A stretch of 64,000 nucleotides of DNA, taken from positions 29,992 to 93,991 of the forward strand of contig JAULBX010014870.1 of assembly GCA_032358255.1 (NCBI GenBank), read 5' to 3'. The translations under genes and the position numbers were made by a program. Numbering within the stretch: position 1 is the first letter of the stretch; every line of letters starts with the position of its first letter. This DNA is from Heterotrichella gracilis. Its lineage: Eukaryota; Sar; Xanthophyceae; Tribonematales; Xanthonemataceae. Below are positions 1-11,965 of this stretch, piece by piece. The notes under the pieces are model-generated. The model had not been told where the DNA came from, did not search any database, and worked only from the letters and a program-made list of their open reading frames with translations.

Positions 1-68
1 TCCAACGCATGCATAAAAACCATGCGGGAAAAACCCTGCTGCCAATGCATGCCACAGGACTCAGTCCA

Positions 69-2972
69 TTAGCTCCCACCCCCTTGCCGCCGCCATGTCA
101 TGCCATGCCTCAAAACCACAGCAGGCCGACTGCACACAACTGACTCACCCAGCGCAGGCATTACAGCAGGTGGTGGATCCCCTTGTTGCTCTGCTGCAGC
201 AAAAAGTCCTCCGCATCGTACACCGCCCGCCCAAACCAGCGCGCCTCCTGGCACATGTCGGTCCACGCCCCAAGCGTGGTGATGCACTCGTCCTGGTCGC
301 CAAACAGCGCCCTGCGGAACGTGATTAGGGTTTATGGTCGGGCACTGATGTACATGTGCATCACGCACTGTGCTGGCCACCACCGCCCGATGCACGCACC
401 TGCATGTGCACACAGGCCACCGCCGCCGTGCCGCCACCGCTACTGAGCGCATTTCTGACAGCAACCACACCCTCCCTCACTCAAGCGCAACCGCTGCATA
501 CTTGCATGCAGCAACTATTTCATACACCCCACACCCTACATGGTACGCCCTGTATATACCCTGCACCCTGCATGCTGCACCCTCATCTCCCACCATCGAG
601 AGTCCAATGCTCGCCTGGTATGTGGACCCCGCACCCACATGCTATATCATATCTCCCCGCCAGGGGGATATACTAGTTTACGAATCTAAATTTTACTATA
701 AGTACTGTAATTAGTCCCCTCCAACGGTCGACCCAGCCGTTGGCTCAGCACCTGAGTTTGAGTTGAGTCTTGAGTTCAACTAAACAAGGGGTCGCAGGTT
801 CGAATCCTAAGGGTAGCGATATTTTTCGAATTTCCCTGAACTTTGCGACGGGATAAAATGGGGAGCACGAAAGTGCGGTAAGCGGCACGACTGGTTGGCC
901 ACCATCTGCCACACTCGAAAGAGTGTCAGTTCAGCCTTGGCTCTAGGACTGGGGTGAGGCATACCCAGACATGCTAACCTGGCTTCGAAGCTGGAAAGCA
1001 AATACTTACTTACTTACTTACTTACTGTAATTAGTATATTATAAAGTGTATCCCTGCCCACACCAGTGAGTCCACTGCGTACCTGATGTGTCTGCTGACC
1101 ACCGCCGCCGCTGCTGCCGACCGCATCTCCGCCAGCTCATCCGGCACATTCTCAAAGAAGCGCCACACCTTGCTGACGGAGCCGTAGTACGACTCCCGCT
1201 CCTCGGTAGGCCCCGTGTACACACCGGATTTGGCGGGCGCAGGCCGACCCTGCACATGGCCACACGGCTCAGGCCCCTGGCTTTTGTGTGGATTGAATTT
1301 GCCATTTCTCAGCATTTACTTACACGCAATACATCTGCATGCCACCACATGAGCAGCCAGCCTTGCACATGCACCTGCAATCACCCATGCAGCTGCCTGC
1401 AAACTCCAGACCCCTTGCCTACCTGTCTGTGCAGGTGCATGCGCCTGTTGAAGTAGCCCCAGTCGGCATACATGTGGTAGGTGCGGGCGGCACCAAAGCG
1501 GTTCATCCGGCTGGGCCGCTTGCTGTCGAAATCCACCAGCATAGGGAACGAGCCACTGCTGCCGCTGCTGCTGCTGCCGCTGTTGCTGTCGATGCGCGCT
1601 GCTGCGCTGTGGCTGCCGCCCCACCACACGCCGGATTTGAGGGTGGTGGGTGGGTACCCAGGGTCTGCACGCAGGTGGTTCCTTGTGGGTGGCTTGGCCA
1701 GTATAACAATGCACAGCAGATATGGCAGGCGTGGTGCAGAGGTGCGGTGCCAGGACTGTAGGATGCATAAGCAGTGCATTAATGCCCATAAGCCCATTGG
1801 ACCAAAAACCTGCAAGTGCTTGCGCCGGACCATGGCAACTGTACGTTTTGGGTTGGAGCACCATCCCTATGCACACGGGTACGGGGACACCCAAGCCAGT
1901 GACACACATGAGACGCCGCCACCATGCCAAGTGCGCGTGCAAGTAAGGCCCACCTTGGCTACTGCCGCTTGCTTCCTCGCGTTCCGAGTCCTGGAAGCGC
2001 ACCGAGCCAATGAGGTACAGCCCGTCTTGGCCTGGGAGCAGGTAGGTTGGGGATACCATGTGCTTGCCGTCGGTGCCTTGCGCCAGCCAGCCAGTACCAG
2101 GCCGTCCTAGTAGGTGCCTGAAGAGGCAAAAGAACAAAGGGTTTAGGGTTTAGGTTTAGGAGGTCCTGACCAAGAAGCAACAAAGGCCAAGGGTGTGAAG
2201 CATGTCCTTAAGTGAAATGCACCAGTCAGGCAAATATATGGTTAGGTGTATGCCTGGGTGCTTGCTCAACATTCCCAAGTTGTCGAGATTGGCATATACT
2301 CATGTAAGGACTGGGCGCTGACGGGGTTGCACCAGACGCACCGCATGCTTTCTTGCATGGAGCTGTTCAGACAGTACGCCTCTGCAAGCGCCCAGGCATA
2401 CACTATGTCCTCCACCACAGCCTGGTGCCTGGCGGTGGCCACCCGGTCCCCGTCCAAGCTGCCGTGCAGGATGTTTTCGCTCGTTTCCCATATGGCTTGC
2501 AACGCCAGGGTCACAAACTCCTCGGGCTTGTCTTCCAAGCAGTGCAGCAGCCCGCTGCCTACTGTCGTGAGGTTGATGGCAACTGGAATGCCCGCTGGAG
2601 GGTGCTGGCAGCTGACGGTGACTGATAGCCTACTTGCTTTGACGTGGGTGGCTCTGGACAGGGTCAAAGGCTGGCCAAACACTGCGCTAGTGCTAGCCCG
2701 CACACGAACCTGTGAGTTGACTCGTTGTGAGGGTACCTGCGAGACGCAAAAGGGCCATAAAAGTTGTGTGTATTCACACAGGCTGTGCATCTGAGCACAG
2801 TCTCGTCGAATGCATGCATTGTTGGGCAGCATGCATGCAGTGTGTGTGGTTATGCATGCATAGTGACAGCACGTTTTGAATGGTCAATACTACCAACCTG
2901 GGCGCAGTGCAACGTCACTGGTAACGTGGTTGCCGCTAACGAAGCCATGCTGCTGGTGGCTGACGCGCTCAT
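69..2972 (-). CDS. Unrecognised 416-aa protein, probable organelle-targeted
   Basis: I do not recognise the family. A seven-exon model keeps phase throughout: 2972-2898, 2736-2342, 2117-1954, 1664-1423, 1249-1083, 311-165, 129-69 (TAA), all GT-AG. The first exon (MSASATSSMASLAATT...) is Ser/Ala/Thr-rich without acidic residues, and the next exon begins with basic, Ser-rich sequence, as in an algal plastid or mitochondrial transit peptide. A helical segment follows at about residues 70-155, then a more polar middle with a Ser/Gly run (about 225-240), and Trp/Tyr-rich sequence near the C-terminus. No catalytic motif stands out. The last exon (20 codons, basic) is the least certain. The 772-nt intron between exons 5 and 6 contains a SINE. 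The start lies 508 bp from the divergent TRM13 gene, so the two may share a promoter region. Confidence 0.6.
703..715. repeat. SINE target-site duplication, left copy
   Basis: The 13 bases TACTGTAATTAGT are repeated exactly at 1023-1035, directly after the SINE tail. Confidence 0.8.
716..1022 (+). mobile_element. tRNA-derived SINE with 13-bp target-site duplication
   Basis: The element has a pol III A-box-like segment at about 740-752 and a perfect B box (GGTTCGAATCC) at 797-807. An unrelated body follows, and it ends in an (ACTT)n tail at about 1003-1026. It is flanked by a perfect direct repeat, TACTGTAATTAGT, at 703-715 and 1023-1035, which is a textbook retroposition footprint. It lies within an intron of the left-most gene, antisense to that gene's transcription. 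The near-perfect duplication suggests a fairly recent insertion. Confidence 0.8.
1023..1035. repeat. SINE target-site duplication, right copy
   Basis: Exact copy of 703-715, placed at the end of the (ACTT)n tail of the SINE; its first bases overlap the tail. Confidence 0.8.
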
Positions 2973-3480
2973 ATAGTACAAAGTCACTGTGGTCGCTTAT
3001 TCATAGGTGGTGGCCGTCTCCCAGCTGTTGGCAGATGTACATGTGACCCGCAACAGACGCAAAGTCGCACATATATATTATTGGGCGTCCGTGGCTTGTT
3101 ACTCTCGTTCTTGTGGTAGTTGCTGTAGTTACCTAGCCGTGTAATACCAGATGGCAACTTGCAAAATGGCAGAGGGCACGCTGGACCAGGGTTCTAATAT
3201 AGGCCAGCAGTACGAGCACTAGCCTTCCCAATACTACAACGCCACAAACTTTCTCAATCTGCTAGGCCTACAGTGCTTGTGAACGTGCCCCCTGGCCTGA
3301 AAGCACGCCAACGATTTGTTCAAGCCCTTGCGGCGGCATGTGCATGTGCCTTCCAATGCCACCCCACTCGGTTGTATCGGTAACTGGTACCCTATATACC
3401 CTAATACCTGATACCTATACCCAGTAACAGCTCTTGTGCATGTCTGAGCAGCAGCATCTCTGAGAGCAACCCTCAACGCA
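2973..3480. promoter_or_regulatory. Divergent intergenic region, 508 bp
   Basis: This lies between the start codon of the leftward unknown gene (2972) and the rightward TRM13 gene (3481), so it must hold both 5' UTRs and promoters. I see no open frame continuing either gene and no clear TATA box. Its role as a bidirectional promoter is inferred from position only. Confidence 0.45.
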
Positions 3481-6374
3481 ATGCAAGATGGCCAGGAGGC
3501 AAGTGGGCAGGAAGCCTCAAGGGCACCCAAAAGGAGGTGTCAGTTCTACCTGGAACACAAGAAAAGGACGTGCAAGTTTGAGGCAGGGCAGGGCACCGAC
3601 TACTGTGGTAACCACCTCTTCCTGGCTACAAACACGGGGATCAAGCGCGTTCCTTGTCCAATAGACCCCAAACAGTGCGTTCCACATCCATGCACACTGT
3701 ATCACAACAACCGTAATGCCTGATTGTGCTTATTCTTGACAAGTTGAGCACTGCAGCACTTGCCAGTCAGTCTGCACCATACCTGCTGACAAGAATCCTC
3801 CTTCTGGTGCAGCCTTGTCATTGCCAGCGACCTAGACGAGCATATGACCAAGTGCCCAACTTTGTTGAGAGATAGGTCCAAACAGGTGAGGAATCTCCCT
3901 TGCATTGCCGTGTTCTTCATGAACGAATGAAACACAAAGTTTCTTCCACGCAGGTTGCCTAACGTAGCCCGCTTCATACACATCTGCCCACTGCTGCAGG
4001 AACAGTCATTCTGTACAATAGATGTGAACGCTGGGCCCGGTCCAGCTGTTGATTTGGCAAGCATGTCCAACACTCCTGCTGCTGATCGACCTGCCGGCAT
4101 TGGAGCTGTTCGCGTGGCTTTTGCTCAGCAACTAGGGGAGGATGGGCTGAATAGGCTGATTACCCGGGTTTCCAAGGCATATGAGGAGGTGGGGCGCATG
4201 TTCAGCTTTGCTGTGCATGACTGACCTACCAATGCATTTGCGGGACACGCACATACAATGTGCTTGAGCACTGGCAATATTTGCTCAAGCTCAACAAGCA
4301 GCCTAGTCGCACATGGAAACTGTTTGTGTTCAGTGTATTTATTGCCGTTCCCCTGATACGATCATACCGTGTACCTACAGGTGTGCACTGACACTGAGAG
4401 CATGCGAGAGATAATGCCTGAGGAGTGCAAACCTCACATGAAGGTTGACGGCTTGAAGCCCTTTCAAGAGAAGCACGCTGTGCAGCAGGCCTCGATATTG
4501 GGCAACATGCAGCTGAGCGGCCTCCTGCAGGTGAGGGCTGCAATTCAAAAGGTTGGGGCGCTCCAGCCCTCTACAGGTGCACTGCGCCTGAAACCATGCT
4601 TTGGGTGACCTGCAACCACCACATTTGCGACAGCGGGCCTGCATTATGCTGTTTCATGAGTCAGTATTCATTGTATTCAGTATCTGCGAGGTACAGAATT
4701 GCATTTTCCATGCATATACTCTCTGCACCATCCCCGCTGAGTGGGCATTCCCCCCCACCCCCTTGCAGGACGCCGAGCGGCGGGTGTACATCGAGTTTGG
4801 GGCCGGGAAGGCATTCCTGTCCAGCATGCTGTCGTACAGCTTCAACGCCCAAGAACTGGTAGTGGTGGACCAAAAGGGTTTCCGTAACAAGGCGGATCGC
4901 GCACTGCGCCACATCAAGCTGCTGCAGCGCATTGTTGCAGACATCAAGGACTTTGACCCAAGTGGGCTGGACTGCCTGCAAGCCTTGGCGCGCCCCTGGG
5001 TGGCGATCGGCAAGCACCTGTGCGGCGCTGCTACGGACTTCACGCTGCGGTGCTGTGTCACATTCCAGTCCCCCAAAGGTTGGTCCATGCGGCATGTGCA
5101 TGGGGCATCCAATGGCATCGCCATCATGCTGCACCCCTTGCCGCTGTCGAACCATGCCTAGCATTTGAGCGGCGTTCTGGCTACACCTCTGCACAGAGAT
5201 GTATGAGGCTTCTTTGGACCCTGCGCAGGCATGGTGGACAATGGTCATGCTGGTGATGCTGGTGCGGGTGCCGGTGGGGGTGCGAATGCGGGTACGAGTA
5301 CAGTTGCAGGTGCTGGCCTTCAGGGCCTGGCTGTTGCCACCTGCTGCCACCACCGCTGCACCTGGCAGCACTACGTGGGCAAGCGGATGTTCAAGCAGCT
5401 GGGATTCAGCCCCGAGGAATTCGAGCTGGTCAGCTGGATGACAGGTATTGACCTCGCGGGGCAGCAACAGTGCACATGGGATTTATGGGCAGGCTTAAAA
5501 CTATCCATTGCTAGTGGTTCAGGAAAAATTGTGCCGCCTGCATACGGTGTTTGCACTGTATTTCTTCTATTAAATTATCTATCAAGTTATTGCATGTCAG
5601 CCTTAATGCCGGAGCCCCTGATTCTCTAGGTATCATGCATGATTCATGCACCATGATGCTGTGAGTTTGGGGCGGTGTCTCTGGCTTGTGTAGTTCTTTT
5701 ATCAACATGCCTTGCATGGGGCACATGATTGCATTTTCTGGCATGCCACCTAGCCACCGTGTGTGTCTTCAGGGTGGGCGCTGTGTGGGCATGGCACACC
5801 GGCAGGGCAGCAGGAGGAGGGTGGGGAGGACATCGATGGCGATGACGCTGGTGACGCATGCACAAGGTGCCGCAACGATGCTTCTCACAGCACTCGCCAT
5901 GCACAGCAGAATGGAGCACCGGAGAACATCACAGGAGGAGTGGAGTACACAGCGCAGAGTTGTATTGACCACAGCACGCCTCTAAATGAGGCAGCAGACA
6001 GTGAGGCAAACGCATCGCATAGCCAGGACGCTTCCCAGCCAAATGATGATGCACCAGAGAGCGCTTGTGGCCCAGCCAGTATCACACGTGCAGTGGGTGT
6101 GGATGGGCATAGCGGGCTGGCGTGCAGTGGGGCTGGGGTCTCCACTGATGCTGCGGCTGGCTGTGCGCAGGCGCCACAGGTGCCCCATCCCTCTGTGTGG
6201 ATACCCAGGCAGCGCCGCATCCAGATAGGGCAGCAGTGCAAGTGGCTGATCGACTACGGGCGCCTGCGGTGGCTCCAGGAGCAGCAGTTTGACAGCCAGC
6301 TGACCATGTATGTTTCACCCCTGGTGACGGGGGAGAACCGCCTGCTGCTGGCCACACCCAAGGGCAGCAGCTGA
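3481..6374 (+). CDS. TRM13: tRNA 2'-O-methyltransferase TRM13
   Basis: Expected to 2'-O-methylate position 4 of the acceptor stem of certain tRNAs using S-adenosylmethionine. Seven exons, phase-checked: 3481-3698, 3828-3885, 4000-4188, 4381-4530, 4769-5078, 5229-5444, 5773-6374, giving 580 aa. The order matches the family. An N-terminal CCCH-type finger (CQFYLEHKKRTC...CGNH) is followed by a second Cys/His finger (CPIDPK...H..KC). The methyltransferase core comprises the SAM loop VYIEFGAGKAFLS, then DQKGFRNKADR, the IGKHLCGAATD motif, the CCHHRCTWQHYVG motif typical of TRM13, and the C-terminal CKWLIDYGRLRWL. The last exon begins with an acidic, low-complexity insertion of about 150 residues before the C-terminal motif; this looks lineage-specific. 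The exon 5 donor (AAAG|GTTGGT) is the weakest splice site. Confidence 0.92.
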
Positions 6375-7059
6375 GGCATCGCACATCAGCCAGCAGTCGG
6401 AAGGGTGACGCTGGAAGCTATGGGGCACGGCTTGTTGTCCTTAGAGGGGTAGTTTCTTGACTGGCAGCAGTGCGGTGGTATCACAGTAGGCAACGTCGGC
6501 TGCCTCCACCCGCAGCTCGATCACTGAGCCAGTGTCCTTAGCTTCTTAGCCTAATCCATGGATGTGGGGCCCTGACGGGTGGTACCACAGTAGTCTTGCA
6601 GGTTCATGGCATGTGCACTGGGCATCCGGGTCTTGGTGGTTTCGGAAACGTACCAGGCCTCTGCTGATACAATATCTTGCTGTATCTCCATGCATGTATG
6701 CGTCAGATGGTGCCCAAATTGGGCGGACACTTTTTGCCCACCAGGCCTGATTTCGTCCCTGCTGTCCAATCACATCAGACCAACTTTCTATCTGAAACCG
6801 CCTTTTAGGGGCACTTTTGGGGCCACGGGGGCGCAGGCACTGATGTAAAGTGCAGGACAAATGACGTCAACATCTAGTGGTGTGACGCGGCGCTGCATGT
6901 TTCAACTTTTGCGTGCTTGTTTGAAAAACAGAGTGCGTCTGTGTCGTGACGGTAAAGCTGCCACCGCTGGATAACTTGGCTTCAATCCCAGCGAACCCAA
7001 CCACGAGAAACGAGTGCTCTTGTTCAATCAAAGCGATATATCGAAGCTCCACACTCGAG
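6375..7059. other. Intergenic, TRM13 3' end to next gene
   Basis: 685 bp between same-strand genes. A TGTAA motif, the usual chlorophyte poly(A) signal, occurs at about 6843 and could end TRM13 transcripts; the rest is presumably the promoter of the 108-aa gene. No coding frame here is supported. Confidence 0.4.
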
Positions 7060-7944
7060 ATGGCTGTTGGTGCCGCTGAGGCCGCTGGACCCACTGGGCA
7101 GCAGTGCTTTTATACGCAGGCCAAGGACATGGGCGACTCTGCTCGCGCACAAAGCGGAGTAACCCTGCACGACGTCCAGAAGGTGGGTTTTCAAACCACT
7201 GTTGCCTGACTTGAACGATGTTGGGTGGTGCCTGAGGCAAAACCGTGCACAAACGAGCAACTTGTCACATCTGTCCTGACCCTTGGGCTCCCACCTGCAG
7301 GTGCACCACCTAATTGAATGCTGTTTGTTGAGGAGCTTGAGCCAGGAGCAGACAGTCGGGACGCTTGAAACATACGGGGTACAACCTGCCTTCACGAGAA
7401 TAGGTATGCAAAGCCACGCAATCGCGACGAACCCTGTCAACCCGGTGCCCGTTGGCTCCCCCCGCGCGACTACCCGTCGTGGAATTTGATTGCCTGCCTT
7501 CTCCGATCCTGCGCCTGTTAACGCTTGTGGGTTCTTTTTAAACCCATATCACCTTAGGGGCCAGCTGATTGGTTTCGGTGTGCCTGTGCAGTCTGGTCCA
7601 AGCTGGAGGAGCAAAATCGGGAGTGGTTCGATGCCTACAGCCAAAGGCTTGAGACACTGGTGAGGACACTGCCCACAACCGTTTGCTTCCGTTATTGCTG
7701 TACATGGGTGAATCGCAGAACTTGTGTGTGCCCGGCCTTTGCCCTGAGCGGTGAATTGCATGGCGGGGGCCAGGCTTACGCGCATGCAGTGAAAACACTG
7801 GTGTCGAAAACCCCACGCCGCGCAAGAACAGTTCTTGTGTGCGTCTGTGCACCGCATGATGCCCAAGCCTCTGCCTTCCCGCGGCTTACAGCGCTTGTAT
7901 GTTTCTTTCAGGTAGAGCTGGAGAGGTTCACTCTTGCAGTGTGA
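7060..7944 (+). CDS. 108-aa plant-type protein with PF09713/TIGR01589 domain
   Basis: Four phase-checked exons: 7060-7182, 7301-7403, 7592-7659, 7912-7944 (TGA). After a short N-terminus, residues about 38-105 read VQKVHHLIECCLLRSLSQEQ, then a Q-P-A-F-T segment, then VWSKLEEQNREWFDAYSQRL. This spacing (helix, short loop, W-x-K-L-E-E-x-N-x-x-[FW]-F-x-A-Y) is the signature of the plant-specific uncharacterised domain TIGR01589/PF09713. No biochemical function is known for the family, and the protein is essentially this one helical domain. The ATG at 7060 was chosen because upstream in-frame codons lack an ATG. Identification is by remembered family pattern, not a search. Confidence 0.75.
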
Positions 7945-10010
7945 GGCCTTGCTGAGCTGAGGCCAAGACTTGATCCCTATCTTCACCACTACTGTAGCAA
8001 GGCCCAGGCGCCAAAAGATGGTTTATGACTACCTAATACTCGACCGCTCGCTTGGGATGACACAAGGACCCAGCTTTGTATTCAGTTCCATTATTCAGTG
8101 GCTTGTAGAGGGCCAGTAGAGTGGCATTCCTCTGCCTGTAGCAAACTTATGGTGATCACGCCTTCTCTGCAGGCAACATAGTCGAGTGTGTCTTGAATAG
8201 CACAGTAGTATGTGACAGGTGTCAGAGGTACAGATGCCTCTAGTGTCCCTTGTCAGGATAAACTACACAAGCAACTGCCTGAGTATCGTGATGCGCCGCA
8301 ACTTGATAGGTGTTTTCTTGGCCCAGAGAAGCTGTGTACCATATGATTTGCCGAAACGCATGGTTTCTTTGTCTTAAATGGTTTGTACTGTACAGTATTG
8401 GTGATTGTGCTTTTGTTTGCCTTGGTTTCTTTGTTAAGCTTGAGAAGAAGTAGAAGAAAGAGTTGTAGACGAGCCAGTGCAAAATTGTGTGCAAGGTAGT
8501 CGTTCAGTTTGTCAAATTTTTTGTCTCTACGGTTTCTGTTGATCCAATTGGTTCGTCCAAACAGGTTGGACTTGGAAAATTACTCCTTTTTAGATGCAAT
8601 AACTTGTTTGAAGTTGACTGAGAACGTATTTATGAACGGTGATGATTGGTGTTGAACGAACGTTTGCCGTATTTTTGGCCAGTATGTGTGATATGCAACT
8701 TTTTCAGATTCTTATTTTTGGCAGCATAACAGTATTCAATCAGTTATCCAATTTCCAAGAAGGTTGCCTAAAGTGTGTTGTTTTGAGGCGCAAAGCTCAG
8801 AGGTGGACGGCAATGCCCGAAGACGCCAAGTGTGTAATGATACTATCGGAAGGAGAAATGTTGGGAGTTAAAAGGTGTGACTGTCACAGCAGGGCAACAA
8901 CTACAAACAGTGTTTGCGGCGACAGCAAGTGTGGCTCTGAACCAACTCCAATCACAACTTTCAAAGTTCCAAATTGGATAGGACGAATGATTACTTGGGC
9001 ACCAATATCGCTATAATAATTATGGGATATACGTAGTACATGGCAATTGAGGTGCCTTGGTGCAAGGCTCAGCCAGTGATCACCTACCTCCGCCTGTACA
9101 TGTGTGCGTGGCCTTTTTTGGCAAGGTGAGTACTGCAGCGTGAAAATCTGAGTGCAATTTAACAGGGGCACTGGACTAATTGACTCCATCTGGCAGCCCC
9201 AGGGTCTGTTTTGCCACAAATTACTGTTCATCACTGCCGCAGCGGCTCTTTAGAATAGAGGTGATGATCACAACGTGAAGGATCCACACTATGCTCTATG
9301 GTTTTACACTTGATGGGTAAAATTTCGTGCTACTGGATAGGATATTCTGCGCATGTTGGTTCATGCATGTGCGCTAGGCCTGCAGTTACTGTGCCATCAT
9401 GGCGCAACCTTGGCATGGGAGTTCAACATGTGGTAAAAGGACTGTTTGTCTGGCACATCTGTAGAGTGGCTGACACCATCATTATGTGGAGATAAAGCAG
9501 CACCACAAGATGCAGGATGCAAAGCAGACTGTGGAAACCCTAGGACCAAAACAAATAGTTGTTTGTATGCAACAAGATCATTGACAAGTCATTAGGAGAA
9601 ATAATTTATAATTAAGCTGCCATGGCATCATACCCAGTGCGCAATCCCTGATAAATAAGAACGGCAAGCATATCTGCAAAAGTCTGGATACCTCACACCC
9701 CCAGGGGCCAATGGGTAACTACGTACCACCCTCGCTCATTCAGGTCGAACTGCATCAGCAAAAGCACGATGGCAATCGGCTGCAATCTCGATTTGCTTGG
9801 TGAAAAAACAGCAAAGTTGATAGTTGTGAGCCGCTGGCACTGGCCATATGCCCAGGCTGTGATGTTCCAGTTTCTGCCTGAAATCTAGCCAATAGGGGTT
9901 GGATCTACCCCGCCTGGTCCCCCCATACACGATGCCTGTGCGCCTAGGCATCGCGCTCTGATGCCATTGTGCGGATGTTCTATCAAAAGCTTTCTGGGCA
10001 GTGGCTGGCG
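7945..10010. other. Intergenic region, AT-richer, no supported gene
   Basis: About 2.07 kb between two converging genes (the 108-aa protein and the tandem globin), so it holds both 3' UTRs. From about 8300 to 9000 it is clearly more AT-rich than the genes. It contains one ATG-open frame of 125 codons (8639-9016) that matches nothing I know and has no coding-like composition. No repeat or terminal-inverted-repeat structure was found. Confidence 0.4.
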
Positions 10011-11965
10011 TCATTGGCTGGCGTCAGGGACCTCTGGAAATATGTCTGCTGTGGTTGCAGCAATGGCCATCACCTCGCCTGTCAGGTTCTGCAGCAGGGC
10101 ACCAGGGACTGAGTGCCAGCACAGGACTGCATGTGCGAACGCAGCAATAGTTGTCCAAAACCCCTAGCTACAGCATGCCATGTGCTCAACCGCGTACACT
10201 TGCCAAGCTGATTGCATGTGCTTCGTGAGGTACACAGCGTTGGAAGCCATGCACTCCTCTGCCTACTGGGTATCTAAGACGTGGTGTACTGCAGGATGCA
10301 CACGCACACGCACGCGCAAGGCAATGAACAGCAGGCTGCATTCAGGATTTGCACAAAAAAAACACCGTGCACCACAAAAGCCATCCTCGCCGCCACGCCC
10401 ACGCCAACCACCACCTACCCCTGGTACATTCAGCTCCTCCAGCGAGGCCTGTAGGTGCCCCGCAACTGACCGCCAGTGGCTGCGGTTCAGGCCGCGCGTT
10501 TTGATGAGGTCGGCGTGCGCCTCAGCCAGGTCCTTGCCCTTGTACTTCTCTGGCCCGCCAAACACGTAGCTCATGAACTGGGCCTGGGTGGATGCAAGGG
10601 GGTGTAAGCAAGCGGACAGAGGGAGAGGAGGAACTACAGTGGGTGAGCTTGGTGGTGGTGGTAAGACACATGTTGGTGAGGCTACCCACATGGTGCGGGG
10701 CACTAGACCCCATGCCGTCATGAGCCCGGGATCTAGGGTTTAGAGCAAGGGGGGTAAGCAAGATGACATGGACAGGGAAGAGTCACAGGTGAATTTTGGC
10801 GGTGGTGGTTGCCTCACCTGCTTGTTCATCAGGCTGAGCATGTCCACCCCATCGAAAAAGTAGGAGATGTAGTCATCCTGGAGGCACTTTTGGTAGAACA
10901 GCTGCACCACCGCGCTCACCGCCCCCAGGCCCCCCAGCCGGTCCACAAGCGGGGGCTCGGGCTTAGGGAACACATCAGCGGACTTGGCCACGTGGCCCAT
11001 GGCCTCGTCTATCAGGTCCTGCAAGGGGTATGGAGGAATGGTACAGATGGTGCAAGGGGGGCCCTGAATCGCGCGAGACAGCTATCCTTGGGAACCAGTG
11101 GTCACAAGTGCTTGGCGCCGCATGTGCAAGGCTGGCTGCTAATCTGTCTGCATAACTGAATGGATTTCACTACCTATCAAAGGGAAGGGATAGAGGCTGC
11201 GAACACATGCCAGTAGGACAAGGTGGTGTATGAGAATGACCACAGAACACACATGATGGGAACACACAGCTGCAAGTAGCCATGCCATGACGTGAAACCA
11301 ACAACCACCCCCACACGCCAAACCCCCCTTTCCCTTCCTTCCCCCATCCCTACCTGTGGCACGTTGAGTTCCTCCAATGACTGCTGCAGGTGGCCCGCCA
11401 CCAGGTTCCAGTGTGTGCGGTTCAGGCCCCGCTCCTTGATCAGCTTCTCGTGCGCTGCCGCCAGGTCCTTGCCACGGTACTGCTCCGGCCCGCCAAACAC
11501 ATAGCTCATGAACTGGGCCTGGGGATGAGAGGGGGGAGGGGCGGCGGGTGAGAAGGCAAGATTCACATGCTTGAGAAAAGCCACAATGGGGATTTACATT
11601 TTCTTTTCTTCTTGTGGGTGTTGACTACTTCTGGATGCCGATGCTGAAAGCTGTCAACAGACATCTGGCTGGCAACAGAGCACTAAAACTTGACGACTGA
11701 AATGCAACCCTTGTCCTACCTGCTACACGATATTCTAGTATATTTTCTGACAACATACAAACGCCATTAATGGTCGGCCACCGCCTCCCATGCCATCCCC
11801 ATCTCCACGCACCTGCTTGTTCATCAGGGTGAGCATATCAATGCCCTCAAAAAAGGGCGCCAGCTCGAGATCAGCCAGCGACTTCTGATAAAACAGCTGC
11901 ACCACAGAGCTAACCGCCGCAAAGCCACCCAGGCGTTCAAAGAGAGGCTGCCTCGGCGGAGGGGC
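10011..11965 (-). CDS. Tandem truncated haemoglobin (two globin domains)
   Basis: Haem proteins of the truncated (2-on-2) globin family bind O2/NO; algal members act in NO and nitrate metabolism. Five phase-0 exons: 11965-11813, 11518-11354, 11018-10818, 10583-10419, 10088-10011 (TGA). Domain 1 is PLFERLGGFAAVSSVVQLFY...FFEGIDMLTLMNKQ then AQFMSYVFGGPEQYRGKDL...AHEKLIKERGLNRTHW. Domain 2 repeats the pattern: PLVDRLGGLGAVSAVVQLFY...FFDGVDMLSLMNKQ, AQFMSYVFGGPEKYKGKDL...AHADLIKTRGLNRSHW. The His in AAHEKLI/EAHADLI is the expected proximal haem ligand. Each domain ends with a similar helix (DLIDEAMGHV..., NLTGEVMAIA...). No obvious first exon with ATG was found. Exon 11965 may instead be joined to the kinase exon ending at 12340 (see findings). 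Confidence 0.88.
11131..11165 (+). repeat. Degenerate SINE 3'-end fragment
   Basis: Resembles the 3' end of the SINE at 716-1022 (core GCTAAxCxGGCT...GCTGGAAxGCA). Found in an intron of the tandem globin. Diverged, so low confidence. Confidence 0.35.

Noticed and set aside
735-812. Functional tRNA gene
   Set aside because: The A and B boxes are present, but no paired acceptor stem or anticodon arm can be drawn, and the unit continues into a SINE body with target-site duplication.
1481-2110. 209-codon open frame on the plus strand
   Set aside because: It runs opposite to three phase-consistent exons of the left-most gene and crosses their splice sites.
8639-9016. 125-codon open frame in the 7.9-10.0 kb gap
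   Set aside because: No recognisable domain, AT-rich composition unlike the genes, and no supporting splice context. It could be real but cannot be supported.
9736-10014. 92-codon minus-strand open frame next to the globin end
   Set aside because: It uses a different frame from the globin C-terminal exon (stop at 10011) and has no family resemblance.
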